Shown here in pieces: positions 1-7,231 of a stretch of 64,000 nt of DNA. The number at the start of each line of letters is the position of its first letter. Positions within the stretch are counted from its first letter, which is position 1. The DNA is from Streptomyces sp. PH10-H1 (GTDB lineage Bacteria; Actinomycetota; Actinomycetes; Streptomycetales; Streptomycetaceae). Both the position numbers and the translations under genes were made by a program. The DNA is taken from assembly GCF_030063355.1 (NCBI RefSeq), contig NZ_JASISZ010000032.1, positions 17,535 through 81,534 of the forward strand, in the 5' to 3' direction. Under the pieces are notes generated by a model, which was given only the letters and a program-made list of their open reading frames with translations, was not told the DNA's origin and did no database searches.

Positions 1-484
1 CGTGGTCGGCGGCCCAGCGGATTCCTTCGGGGAGGGCTGCGCCCTTGGTGGCGCGGGCCTGGTCACGCTTCGGGTCCTTCTCCTCCAGGATCACCCGGAC
101 CGGCAGGATCTTGGCCCCGGGCGCGATGCCGAGGACGCCCTGCGAGTGTCCCGGGCCGTGCCCGTGGCCCGCGATGATGCCGGCCATGCCGGTGCCGTGT
201 TTGGCCCACGCGCTGTCGCCCGGGCCGGCTCCGAAGCCCACCAGGTCGTTGCCGGCCAGCACTTGTCCCGCGAGGTCCGGATGGCCGCCGTCGACCCCGG
301 TGTCCAACACCGCGACGGTGACGCCCGCGCCCTGGGTCGTCCGCCAGGCGTCGTGCGCGTGCAGGACGTCCAGCGCCCAGTCCGCGTCGCGTACCGAATC
401 CGCGCGGGCGGACGCGGCCGGCAACACAGTGAGGGCGGCGGCCAGGGCGACGGCGGCGGCGCGCCCGAGGGTGGCTGATCTCAT
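1..484 (-). CDS. Subtilisin-family serine protease, mycosin-like (3' end outside window)
   Basis: The visible 161 residues begin with a Sec-type signal peptide (about residues 1-28, ending in ASARA), followed by the start of a peptidase S8 domain. The catalytic Asp is in DTGVD (residue 61) and the catalytic His in HGTGMAG (residue 96). The Ser motif and any C-terminal membrane anchor lie beyond the window edge. Compact S8 proteases of this type with a short pro-region are called mycosins and accompany ESX/type VII secretion systems in actinobacteria. The ATG overlaps the stop of the upstream membrane-protein gene by four bases (ATGA), so the two are translationally coupled. The S8 family is certain from motifs; the type VII role is inferred. 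Confidence 0.85.
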   Translation of the reverse strand, partial: MRSATLGRAAAVALAAALTVLPAASARADSVRDADWALDVLHAHDAWRTTQGAGVTVAVLDTGVDGGHPDLAGQVLAGNDLVGFGAGPGDSAWAKHGTGMAGIIAGHGHGPGHSQGVLGIAPGAKILPVRVILEEKDPKRDQARATKGAALPEGIRWAADH

Positions 485-1536
485 CGGGACGCCTCCCCCG
501 GTGATGTGGCGGCGATCGTCGCGGCCTTGTGCAGCCGGGTGTCGAGGTCGGCGGAGAGGACGAGGGCGTCCTTGCCGAGACCGGCCTGGGCGGGCGCCGT
601 GGTGGCGCCCTTGGCGGTGGCTTCGTCGGCCGGCTGGGGTTCGGGGATCGTGCGGCCGTCCGCGAAGCCGCTCACCGCGTAGACGACCAAGGGGAGGGTG
701 GCGGAGACGCTCACCGTCCAGCTGGCCCGCTGCCCGTCGGCGAAGGAGGCGGCCGCGGTGCCGGGGAACGCGACCGGATGGGGCATCAGATCGGTGCGGG
801 AGCCGAGGTGTTCGGTGCTCCAGCGGCGGTTCAGCGCGCGCATGCCGGTGACGTCGCCCCCGGTGACGACCAGGCCGACCGTGGTGACGCGGCTGGAGGT
901 GGCGTCGACGTAGGTGGCCCGCAGCACCCGTACGCAGACCACCGGGGCCAGCACCTTCGCCAGCAGCGGGTCGACGGCCCGAGCGCAGCCGGCGGCCGGG
1001 GCGACACCGATGCGCGTCCAGGTGCGGTCGGCGCCGCCGGGTCCGGACGTCGGCCGGTTCACGGTGGGCGGGAACAGCGTGTCGACCGGGACTCTGCGCC
1101 ACAGCTCGCCCGCGACGGCGTAGGTGCGGGCGGCGGTATCGGCCGCCGGCTCGCCCGCGGCCGGTTCGTGGTTGATCCAGGCACCGGCCGCGGCACCGGC
1201 GAACAGACCGAGGCCCAGGACGAAGCAGAGCGCCGAAATGGCCCGGCTGCCGGCCGTACGGGGACGGCGGGCGGGCGGCACGGGCGGCATCGGCGGCGCG
1301 GCGGGCTGGGACGGGAACGGGGGCGCGGCGGCCGGAGGTACGGCCGACTGGGGCGGCACGGTCGGCGGCGCGGGGGGCATGTCGGCCTGCGGGTCCGGGG
1401 AGCGGCGCGCGACGATCGGCTCGCGGGCCGCCGGGCGGTGCACGGGCCGTGGCGGAGTCGTGGGGTACAGCGCGGGAAACGCGGGCGGCTGCGGGGCCGA
1501 TGGCTGCCCCGGTCCGTTGTCGACCCCCGTGCTCAC
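481..1536 (-). CDS. Proline-rich single-pass membrane protein, unknown function
   Basis: 351 residues from a GTG preceded by a purine-rich AGGGGG. Residues 1-95 are a low-complexity Pro/Ala/Pro-Pro stretch, expected to be cytoplasmic. One membrane segment follows at about 99-120. The outer part of about 230 residues is soluble, with paired Cys residues (for example in AGCARAV and VVCVRV) that could form a disulfide outside the cell. I recognise no enzyme motif. It is coupled by ATGA to the mycosin-like protease downstream. This topology resembles accessory membrane proteins of type VII secretion loci (EccB-like or Esp-like roles), but that is a guess from context only. Confidence 0.75.
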   Translation of the reverse strand: MSTGVDNGPGQPSAPQPPAFPALYPTTPPRPVHRPAAREPIVARRSPDPQADMPPAPPTVPPQSAVPPAAAPPFPSQPAAPPMPPVPPARRPRTAGSRAISALCFVLGLGLFAGAAAGAWINHEPAAGEPAADTAARTYAVAGELWRRVPVDTLFPPTVNRPTSGPGGADRTWTRIGVAPAAGCARAVDPLLAKVLAPVVCVRVLRATYVDATSSRVTTVGLVVTGGDVTGMRALNRRWSTEHLGSRTDLMPHPVAFPGTAAASFADGQRASWTVSVSATLPLVVYAVSGFADGRTIPEPQPADEATAKGATTAPAQAGLGKDALVLSADLDTRLHKAATIAATSPGEASR

Positions 1537-1809
1537 CGGTGCCCCCTCGCGATGTCCGTACGCGGCTTGGGCGCCACTCTACGGGCTCCGCCTGCCCGGT
1601 GGATCGGGGGCAGCGCAGGTCGCGGGGCAGGTCGTAAGCTCACCGCGTGGCGCCACAGTATCCGCAGACCCGGCGGTAACGGGAGGTTCCGGCCGCCAGG
1701 GCCTGTCCGGCGGATCATGAACGGCCGCTTCTCCCCCAGCTACCGCTGGGAGGTGCCCGTGACCTGGAACCCCTACCGTTCGGTAGGCACCGTCTGGCAA
1801 GCTGCGCGC

Positions 1810-3012
1810 ATGTCTCATCCCGCAGCCGACCGGGTCCGGTACGACCGGGCCACCGCCGACCTCGACGCACCGGTCGCCATCGTCGATCTGGAGGCGTTCG
1901 ACGCCAACGCCGACGACCTGGCACGAAGGGCCGGCGGGAAGCCGATCCGGGTGGCGTCCAAGTCGGTGCGGTGCCGGGCGCTGCTGGAGCGGGTGCTGGC
2001 TCGTGACGGCTTCGCGGGGATCATGTCGTTCACGCTGGCCGAGTCGCTGTGGCTGGCGCGGGCGGGCTTCCACGATGTGCTGCTGGCGTACCCGTCCGCC
2101 GACCGCGACGGCTTCGCCGAGCTGGCCGGGGATCCGAAACTGGCCGCCGCCGTCACAGTGATGGTCGACGACCTCACCCAGCTGGATCTGATCGACGCGG
2201 CCCGCCGTGGCGGCTCGGAGCGGGTCCGGGTCTGCCTGGAACTGGACACGTCCCTGCGGATGCTGGGCGGCCGGGTACGGATCGGCGCGCTGCGCTCACC
2301 GCTGCGGGAGCCCGCGCAACTCGCCGAACTGGCGCGGGCGATCGCCCGCCGCCCCGGCTTCCGGCTGGCCGGGATCATGGCGTACGAGGGCCATGTGGCC
2401 GGGGTCGGCGACTCGGTGGCGGGCCGGCCGCTGCGGTCCCGGGCGATCCGGCTGATGCAGACGGCGGCGCGCAAGGAGCTGGCGGTACGGCGGGCCGAGG
2501 TGGTGCGGGCGGTCCGCGCGGTTGCACCGGAGCTGGAGTTCGTCAACGGCGGCGGGACCGGCAGCGTGCAGCACACGGCCGCGGAGGACGCGGTCACCGA
2601 GATCGCCGCCGGTTCCGGACTGTTCGTGCCCCGGCTGTTCGACAACTACACGTCCTTCCGGGGGCGTCCGGCGGCGCTGTTCGCGCAGCCGGTGGTCCGC
2701 CGCCCCGGAGTGGGCATCGTGACCGTGTTGGGCGGCGGCTATCCGGCGTCGGGCGCGGCGGGCGCCGACCGGCTGCCCGTGCCGTATCTCCCGCGGGGCC
2801 TGCGCTACGACCCCCAGGAGGGGCCGGGCGAGGTGCAGACGCCGCTCATCGGGTCGCCCGCGGACGATCTGCTCATCGGCGACAAGGTGTGGTTCCGGCA
2901 CGCCAAGGCCGGTGAACTGTGCGAGCGCTTCGCGGAGCTGCGGCTGGTGGAGGGCGACCGGGTCACGGCGACGGTGCCGACGTACCGGGGCGAGGGCAAG
3001 ACCTTCCTCTGA
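1810..3012 (+). CDS. PLP-dependent amino acid deaminase/aldolase, alanine-racemase-like fold type III
   Basis: 400 residues. The reading frame stays open far upstream, but homology begins at the ATG at 1810 (MSHPAADRV), so the upstream part is discarded. The N-terminal alanine-racemase-type TIM barrel carries the likely Schiff-base lysine in VASKSVR (Lys51). GIMAYEGH, VNGGGTGS and the C-terminal beta domain (GDKVWFRHAKAGE) match D-threonine aldolase/D-serine dehydratase-like proteins (COG3616). The expected reaction is PLP-dependent cleavage or deamination of a D-hydroxy amino acid; the substrate cannot be read from sequence. It is a cytosolic, monocistronic gene, divergent from the membrane-protein/mycosin pair. 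Confidence 0.85.
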   Translation: MSHPAADRVRYDRATADLDAPVAIVDLEAFDANADDLARRAGGKPIRVASKSVRCRALLERVLARDGFAGIMSFTLAESLWLARAGFHDVLLAYPSADRDGFAELAGDPKLAAAVTVMVDDLTQLDLIDAARRGGSERVRVCLELDTSLRMLGGRVRIGALRSPLREPAQLAELARAIARRPGFRLAGIMAYEGHVAGVGDSVAGRPLRSRAIRLMQTAARKELAVRRAEVVRAVRAVAPELEFVNGGGTGSVQHTAAEDAVTEIAAGSGLFVPRLFDNYTSFRGRPAALFAQPVVRRPGVGIVTVLGGGYPASGAAGADRLPVPYLPRGLRYDPQEGPGEVQTPLIGSPADDLLIGDKVWFRHAKAGELCERFAELRLVEGDRVTATVPTYRGEGKTFL

Positions 3013-3107
3013 CGCCCGACCGCCCTCGCGCCCGGTGACCATGGACCGGGCCCGCGGCCATCGGTCACCGGCCCGTGACCGATGGCCGGTGACCCGCGGT
3101 GGAACGG

Positions 3108-4031
3108 TCAGACGCCGGTGCCGCCCGTGCCGCCGGAGCCACTGGCGGCCTTGATGCCCTTGGTGATCCTGTCCATGATGTCGAGGCCGGGGGCCTGGGC
3201 GTTGATGTCGAAGCCGTAGCGGACCACGACGAGCTGCTGCGGATTCGCCGGTGACGGGAAGACCAGCGACTGGACGTAGCCGTCGTCGCCGACCTTCGTC
3301 ACGACCTGCCAGCGCACCAGGTAACCCTGCTGCCCTGCGACGGTGACCGGCTGCGACAGCAGCTCCTTGTGGGAGGTGAGCCCGCCCTCGTAGGACTGCT
3401 CCGCGTTGACCGGGATGTCCTCCTTGGCGGCGGCCTCGGGCGTCGTGCTGGTGAGCTTGTACGCCGCGGCCGGCGCGGAGAACACACCGCCGCGTACACA
3501 GTTCTTGGCCGGGTCTGCGGGGCACTTGTAGCTGCCGGTGGTCAGTCCCGCGCCGCCGGCGCCCGATTTGCCCTGCCAGCCCGGGAGAATCGGCAGGCCG
3601 ACCTTGTCGAGGGTGTCCACGGCGACGCCGCTGCCCGACGTGGGGCCGGGGTTCTGCGACGGCCCGCCCGGCGCGCCGCTCGGTCCGCCGTCCGGGTTCC
3701 GCGATGCGCTCGAGGACGGCGACGGCTTGCCGGAGGCCTTGTCGCCACCGCTCTTGTTCAGCATGACAACGCCGGCGACCACCCCGCCCACCAGGACGAG
3801 GACGGCGACGATGCCGATGGCGATCACCCCTCCCCGGCGGGCGGGCGGACCCGGCGCGATGCCGCCGGGATAACCGGCGTAGGGCGGAGTGCCGGGGGCA
3901 GCGGGCTGGGCGGCCGGAGCTTGGGCGGTTCGCGTGTACTCGCTCCACGCGGAGCCGTCCCACCAGCGTTCAAGGGCCGGGCCGTTACCTGTGTGCCCGG
4001 GCTCTGGATACCAGCCGGGCGGGGTCGTCAT
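3108..4031 (-). CDS. DUF2510-domain membrane protein
   Basis: Starting at the ATG at 4031 gives 307 residues and places DUF2510 right at the N terminus (PGWYPEP with paired Trp in RWWDGSAW, residues 4-33), as in family members. An in-frame GTG at 4046 is the alternative start. A Pro/Ala/Gly linker follows, then one transmembrane helix at about 69-91 and an extracytoplasmic C-terminal domain of about 200 residues with a Cys pair (YKCPAD and NCVRGG). A Ser/Pro/Gly-rich spacer precedes that domain. DUF2510 is a short Trp-rich actinobacterial module of unknown role, usually attached to membrane proteins. The C-terminal domain is not recognised. Confidence 0.8.
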   Translation of the reverse strand: MTTPPGWYPEPGHTGNGPALERWWDGSAWSEYTRTAQAPAAQPAAPGTPPYAGYPGGIAPGPPARRGGVIAIGIVAVLVLVGGVVAGVVMLNKSGGDKASGKPSPSSSASRNPDGGPSGAPGGPSQNPGPTSGSGVAVDTLDKVGLPILPGWQGKSGAGGAGLTTGSYKCPADPAKNCVRGGVFSAPAAAYKLTSTTPEAAAKEDIPVNAEQSYEGGLTSHKELLSQPVTVAGQQGYLVRWQVVTKVGDDGYVQSLVFPSPANPQQLVVVRYGFDINAQAPGLDIMDRITKGIKAASGSGGTGGTGV

Positions 4032-4127
4032 GGTCACGGCCGTCACCCTAAGGCCACTGCATGAGAATCCCGTAAGCCCGGCGGTTACAGCCGGGTCACG
4101 CGGCCGGTCGCACGTCCGGTGCCGCGT

Positions 4128-4199
4128 CCCGTCACACGTCCCGTCACACGTCCCGTCACACGTCCTGTCGCGCGTCCTGTCGCGCGTCCCGTCACGTGA
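4128..4199. repeat. 12-bp tandem repeat array (six imperfect units)
   Basis: Units read CCCGTCACACGT (4128, 4140, 4152), then CCTGTCGCGCGT (4164, 4176), then a decayed CCCGTCACGTGA (4188). The array lies between the DUF2510 gene and the convergent-side end of the LysR gene, whose last codons and stop (4192-4194) fall inside the final unit. Simple slippage expansion is the likeliest origin. Confidence 0.85.
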
Positions 4200-5169
4200 C
4201 CGGGCGGCGGGTGAGTGACAGCAGGTCGCGGGCCGGTCCCGCCGGGCGGTGGCCGGTGGGCCAGACGGCGCGCAGTACGCGGTTCAGCGTGATGCCGGCG
4301 ACCGGGACCTCGATGAGACGGCGGGCGGCCAGTTCGTCGGTGACGGCCAGTTCGCTCAGTACGGCGGGGCCCGCGCCGCTCAGCGTGGCCGCCTTCACCG
4401 CGGTGGTCGACGCGAGTTCGAGCAGCGGCAGGGCGAGCCCGCCATGGCCGGCGAGGGCGGCGTCCAGGACCTGGCGGGTGCCGGAGCCCTGCTCGCGCAG
4501 CACGAAGGCGGTGGCGGCGAGTTCGGCCGCGGACAGCGGTTTGCGGCGGCGGGCCCAGGGGTGGGAGGCCGCCACGACGACGACCAGCCGGTCATGGCCG
4601 ATGACCGCCGCGTCCAGCCCGGCCGGTACGTCGAGGCCCTCGACGAATCCGAGGTCGGCCCCGCCGCTGGTGACCCGTTCGGCGACGGCCGCCGAGTTCC
4701 CCGCGTACAGCGATACGGCGGTATCGGGATGCTGTCCGTGCAGCACGATGAGCCAGCCCGGCAGCAGGTATTCGGCGATCGTCATGCTCGCCGCGACGCG
4801 CAGCCGGGAGTCGCGGCGGGTGCGCAGCGCCCGCGCACCGACGTCGAAGGCTTCCGCCGACTCCACGACCCGCCGCGCCCATTCGGTGACCAGCGCGCCC
4901 GCGTCGGTGAGGGTGGATCCGGTGGGCGAGCGGTTCACCAGCGCCACCCCCAGCTGCCGTTCCACGGCCCGGATCCGGCTGCTCGCGGCGGGCTGGCTGA
5001 TGCCGATCTCACGGGCGGCCCGGCCGAGGCTGCCGAGCCGGGCGACGGCGAGCAGCAGCTCCATCGCGCCGAGGTCGGGCACCCGGTGGGCCAGACCCGT
5101 TCGCGGAACGCGGTCACCGGACACATCGACACCGCCATCGCCATCGCCATCGCCATCACCAGAGCTCAT
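4192..5169 (-). CDS. LysR-family transcriptional regulator
   Basis: 325 residues. After a low-complexity Gly-Asp N-terminus (a 6-bp repeat in the DNA), the LysR winged helix-turn-helix occupies about residues 33-95 (ELLLAVARLGSLGRAAREIG, then QPAASSRIRAVERQLG). The rest is a periplasmic-binding-protein-like effector domain. The gene is divergent from a TDT-family exporter, the classic arrangement in which the LysR protein controls its neighbour. A CATAA-N7-TTATG inverted repeat covering the LysR start codon (5167-5183) is a plausible autoregulatory site. The last codons sit in a 12-bp repeat array, so the extreme C terminus may vary between strains. Confidence 0.9.
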   Translation of the reverse strand: MSSGDGDGDGDGGVDVSGDRVPRTGLAHRVPDLGAMELLLAVARLGSLGRAAREIGISQPAASSRIRAVERQLGVALVNRSPTGSTLTDAGALVTEWARRVVESAEAFDVGARALRTRRDSRLRVAASMTIAEYLLPGWLIVLHGQHPDTAVSLYAGNSAAVAERVTSGGADLGFVEGLDVPAGLDAAVIGHDRLVVVVAASHPWARRRKPLSAAELAATAFVLREQGSGTRQVLDAALAGHGGLALPLLELASTTAVKAATLSGAGPAVLSELAVTDELAARRLIEVPVAGITLNRVLRAVWPTGHRPAGPARDLLSLTRRPVT

Positions 5170-5183
5170 AACCTCAGCTTATG
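5167..5183. promoter_or_regulatory. Candidate LysR-type operator in the lysR/TDT divergent region
   Basis: CATAA and TTATG arms separated by 7 bp form a short palindrome with the T-N11-A geometry typical of LysR binding sites. It overlaps the lysR initiation codon and lies about 58 bp upstream of the divergent exporter start. Function is inferred from position. Confidence 0.4.
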
Positions 5184-5240
5184 CCCACATAGCCGCAGAG
5201 TGCCTTCCGGACCGGCCGCCCACCAGGGAACGTAAGGAGC

Positions 5241-6359
5241 ATGGCAACCCTCGCCCCTGTACGCGCCCGCGCTCTCCACGACCTGGAGATCCACGCCGGC
5301 GCCCTGCGCCACCTCGGACCCAACTGGTACGCCACGGTGATGGGCACCGCGATCGTCGCCAACGCGGGCGCCGCCCTGCCGCTGCGCGTCCCCGGACTGC
5401 ACACCGCATGCACCGTCGTCTGGGCCCTGTCGGCCGTACTGCTGGCCTCCCTGCTCATGGCCCGCGCCGGGCACTGGCTCCGGCACGCCGACCAGGCGCG
5501 CCTGCACCTCATGGACCCGGCCGTCGCGCCGTTCTACGGCTGCCTGCCGATGGCACTGCTCGCGGTGGGGGCCGGCACGCTGAGTCTTGGCGCCCCCGTG
5601 ATCGGGAGGACGGCGGCGATCGCCGTCGACTCCGCGCTGTGGACGGCGGGCACGCTGAGCGGACTGCTGATCGCGGCGGCGATCCCGTATCTGATGATCA
5701 CGCGCCACCACATCGAGCCGGGCAGCGTATCCCCCGTCTGGCTGCTGCCGGTGGTCGCGCCGATGGTCTCGGCCGCGCTCGGCCCGGCACTCGTCCCGCA
5801 TCTGCCCGCCGGGCAGTGGCAGGAGGCGATGCTGCTGGGCTGCTACGCGATGTTCGGTCTGAGCCTGCTCGCCACCCTGGTGATGCTGCCGCTGATCTGG
5901 GCGCGGCTCGTCCAGCACGGCCCGCTGCCCGTCGCGCTGACCCCGGCCCTCTTCCTGATCCTCGGCCCGCTCGGCCAGTCGACGACGGCCGTCAACCAGC
6001 TCGCCGACGTCGCACCGGGCGTCGTCCAGGCCCCCTACGCGGCGGCCATGAGCGGCTTCGCCGTGCTCTACGGAGTCCCGGTGATGGGCTTCGCCCTGCT
6101 CTGGATGGCACTGGCCGGGGCGATGGTGGTGCGCGCGGCACGGCGCCGCATGCCGTTCGCCATGACGTGGTGGGGCTTCACCTTCCCGGTGGGGACCTGC
6201 GTCACGGGCGCCGCGGGCCTGGCCCGGCACACCGGCCTCGACGCCTTCTCCTGGCTCGCTGCCGGGCTGTACGTCTTCCTCGCGGCGGCGTGGGCGGTCG
6301 CGGGGGTCCGTACGGTGCGCGGCCTGCTCAGCGGAGCGCTGCTCGCAGCGCCTCGCTGA
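5241..6359 (+). CDS. TDT-family (TehA/SLAC1-like) transporter
   Basis: 372 residues, almost entirely hydrophobic, with about ten predicted membrane helices. The N-terminal LGPNWYATVMGTAI and the Pro/Gly-rich helix starts are characteristic of the tellurite-resistance/dicarboxylate transporter family, which includes Mae1, TehA and SLAC1 anion channels. Members move malate, sulfite or other small anions; the substrate here is unknown. A strong AAGGAG lies just before the ATG. It is divergent from the LysR gene, so LysR-controlled induction is likely. The 3' end overlaps the convergent 6328-7068 gene by 32 bp. Confidence 0.88.
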   Translation: MATLAPVRARALHDLEIHAGALRHLGPNWYATVMGTAIVANAGAALPLRVPGLHTACTVVWALSAVLLASLLMARAGHWLRHADQARLHLMDPAVAPFYGCLPMALLAVGAGTLSLGAPVIGRTAAIAVDSALWTAGTLSGLLIAAAIPYLMITRHHIEPGSVSPVWLLPVVAPMVSAALGPALVPHLPAGQWQEAMLLGCYAMFGLSLLATLVMLPLIWARLVQHGPLPVALTPALFLILGPLGQSTTAVNQLADVAPGVVQAPYAAAMSGFAVLYGVPVMGFALLWMALAGAMVVRAARRRMPFAMTWWGFTFPVGTCVTGAAGLARHTGLDAFSWLAAGLYVFLAAAWAVAGVRTVRGLLSGALLAAPR

Positions 6360-7068
6360 GTGCGGCCGGCGCCCCGGCCAGGGAGGGGCCGTACCAGGTC
6401 AGGTGGCGGCCCCCGACGAGGACCGCGGGCAGGCCGGGGAAGGCCTCCGGGCCGTCATCGGGGGTGAAGGCGTACGGCTCGTCGGGGAGCACCACCAGGT
6501 CCGCGCCCGATGCGCGCAGCTCCTCGACCGGGATGCGCGGGTAGCGCTCGGCGTGCGCCGCGTACACGTTGTCCACGCCCAGCCGCGCGAGCAGATCGCC
6601 CGCGAAGGTGTCGCGGCCGAGCACCATCCAGGGCCGCCGCCAGATCGGGACGACCGCCCGCAGCCGCCGTTCCGGGACGGGCACATCGCGCCAGGCGGCC
6701 TCGGCCGCGTCGAGCCAGCCGGGCCGCTCCAGCCCGCAGCCGTCCGTCAGCACCCGGTGGAGTTCGCTGAACGCCTGGCCGAGATCGCGTACTTCGGTGA
6801 CGAGGACCGGAATCCCGGCGGCCCGCAGCGCGGCGAGGTCGGGTGCGCGGTTCTCCTCCTCGTTGGCGATCACGAGGTCGGGCGCCAGGGCGGTGATCCG
6901 CGCGATATCGGGATTCTTGGTCCCGCCGATCCGCGCCACGTCCAGACCGGCCGGGTGGCTGCACCAGTCGGTCGCGCCGACCAGCAGTCCGGGGCCGGTC
7001 GCGGCCACCGCCTCGGTGAGCGAGGGAACGAGAGAGACCACACGCCGTACGACAGGACGATTCGTCAC
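6328..7068 (-). CDS. BtuF-like helical-backbone metal-chelate-binding protein, no signal peptide
   Basis: About 246 residues from the GTG at 7068 (VTNRPVVRRVVSLVPSLTE). Class III periplasmic-binding-protein features are clear: SLVPSLTEAV at the start, LAPDLVIANEEENR, then a long backbone helix and a second lobe (ELRASGADLVVLPDEPY). Cobalamin- and heme-binding receptors have this fold. No signal sequence or lipobox precedes the domain and no permease is adjacent, so it probably acts inside the cell, as do several actinobacterial stand-alone relatives. The ligand is unknown. An in-frame ATG further upstream (7122) would run through a 14-bp repeat array and is unlikely. Confidence 0.75.
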   Translation of the reverse strand: MTNRPVVRRVVSLVPSLTEAVAATGPGLLVGATDWCSHPAGLDVARIGGTKNPDIARITALAPDLVIANEEENRAPDLAALRAAGIPVLVTEVRDLGQAFSELHRVLTDGCGLERPGWLDAAEAAWRDVPVPERRLRAVVPIWRRPWMVLGRDTFAGDLLARLGVDNVYAAHAERYPRIPVEELRASGADLVVLPDEPYAFTPDDGPEAFPGLPAVLVGGRHLTWYGPSLAGAPAALSEALRAALR

Positions 7069-7094
7069 CGGCCTACCGTACGGCGCGTGGTCTC

Positions 7095-7191
7095 GGCTCA
7101 GCGCACAAGGTTCAGCGCACAAGGTTCAGTCCGCGAGGTTCAGTCCGCGAGGCTCAGTGCGCGAGGCTCAGTGCGCGAGGCTCAGCGCACG
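7095..7191. repeat. 14-bp tandem repeat array (seven units)
   Basis: Seven consecutive 14-bp units begin at 7095, 7109, 7123, 7137, 7151, 7165 and 7179. They share a GG(C/T)TCAG core followed by a variable CGCACAA, TCCGCGA or TGCGCGA tail. Adjacent units are pairwise identical (3=4, 5=6), the signature of stepwise duplication. A degenerate further copy is visible near 7217-7233, next to the betaine-transporter stop codon. The period is not a multiple of three, so it is non-coding. Confidence 0.9.
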
Positions 7192-7231
7192 TCGCTCTTC
7201 ACAGCACCCACCGCTGTTCAGCGCACGCGGC

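Noticed and set aside
529..1809. A long rightward reading frame continuous with the PLP enzyme gene
   Set aside because: It is antisense to the membrane-protein gene and has no family motifs until MSHPAADRV at 1810; high G+C makes such extensions common.
7095..7191. Repeat array as a CRISPR
   Set aside because: Units are contiguous with no spacers, only 14 bp long and without cas genes nearby.
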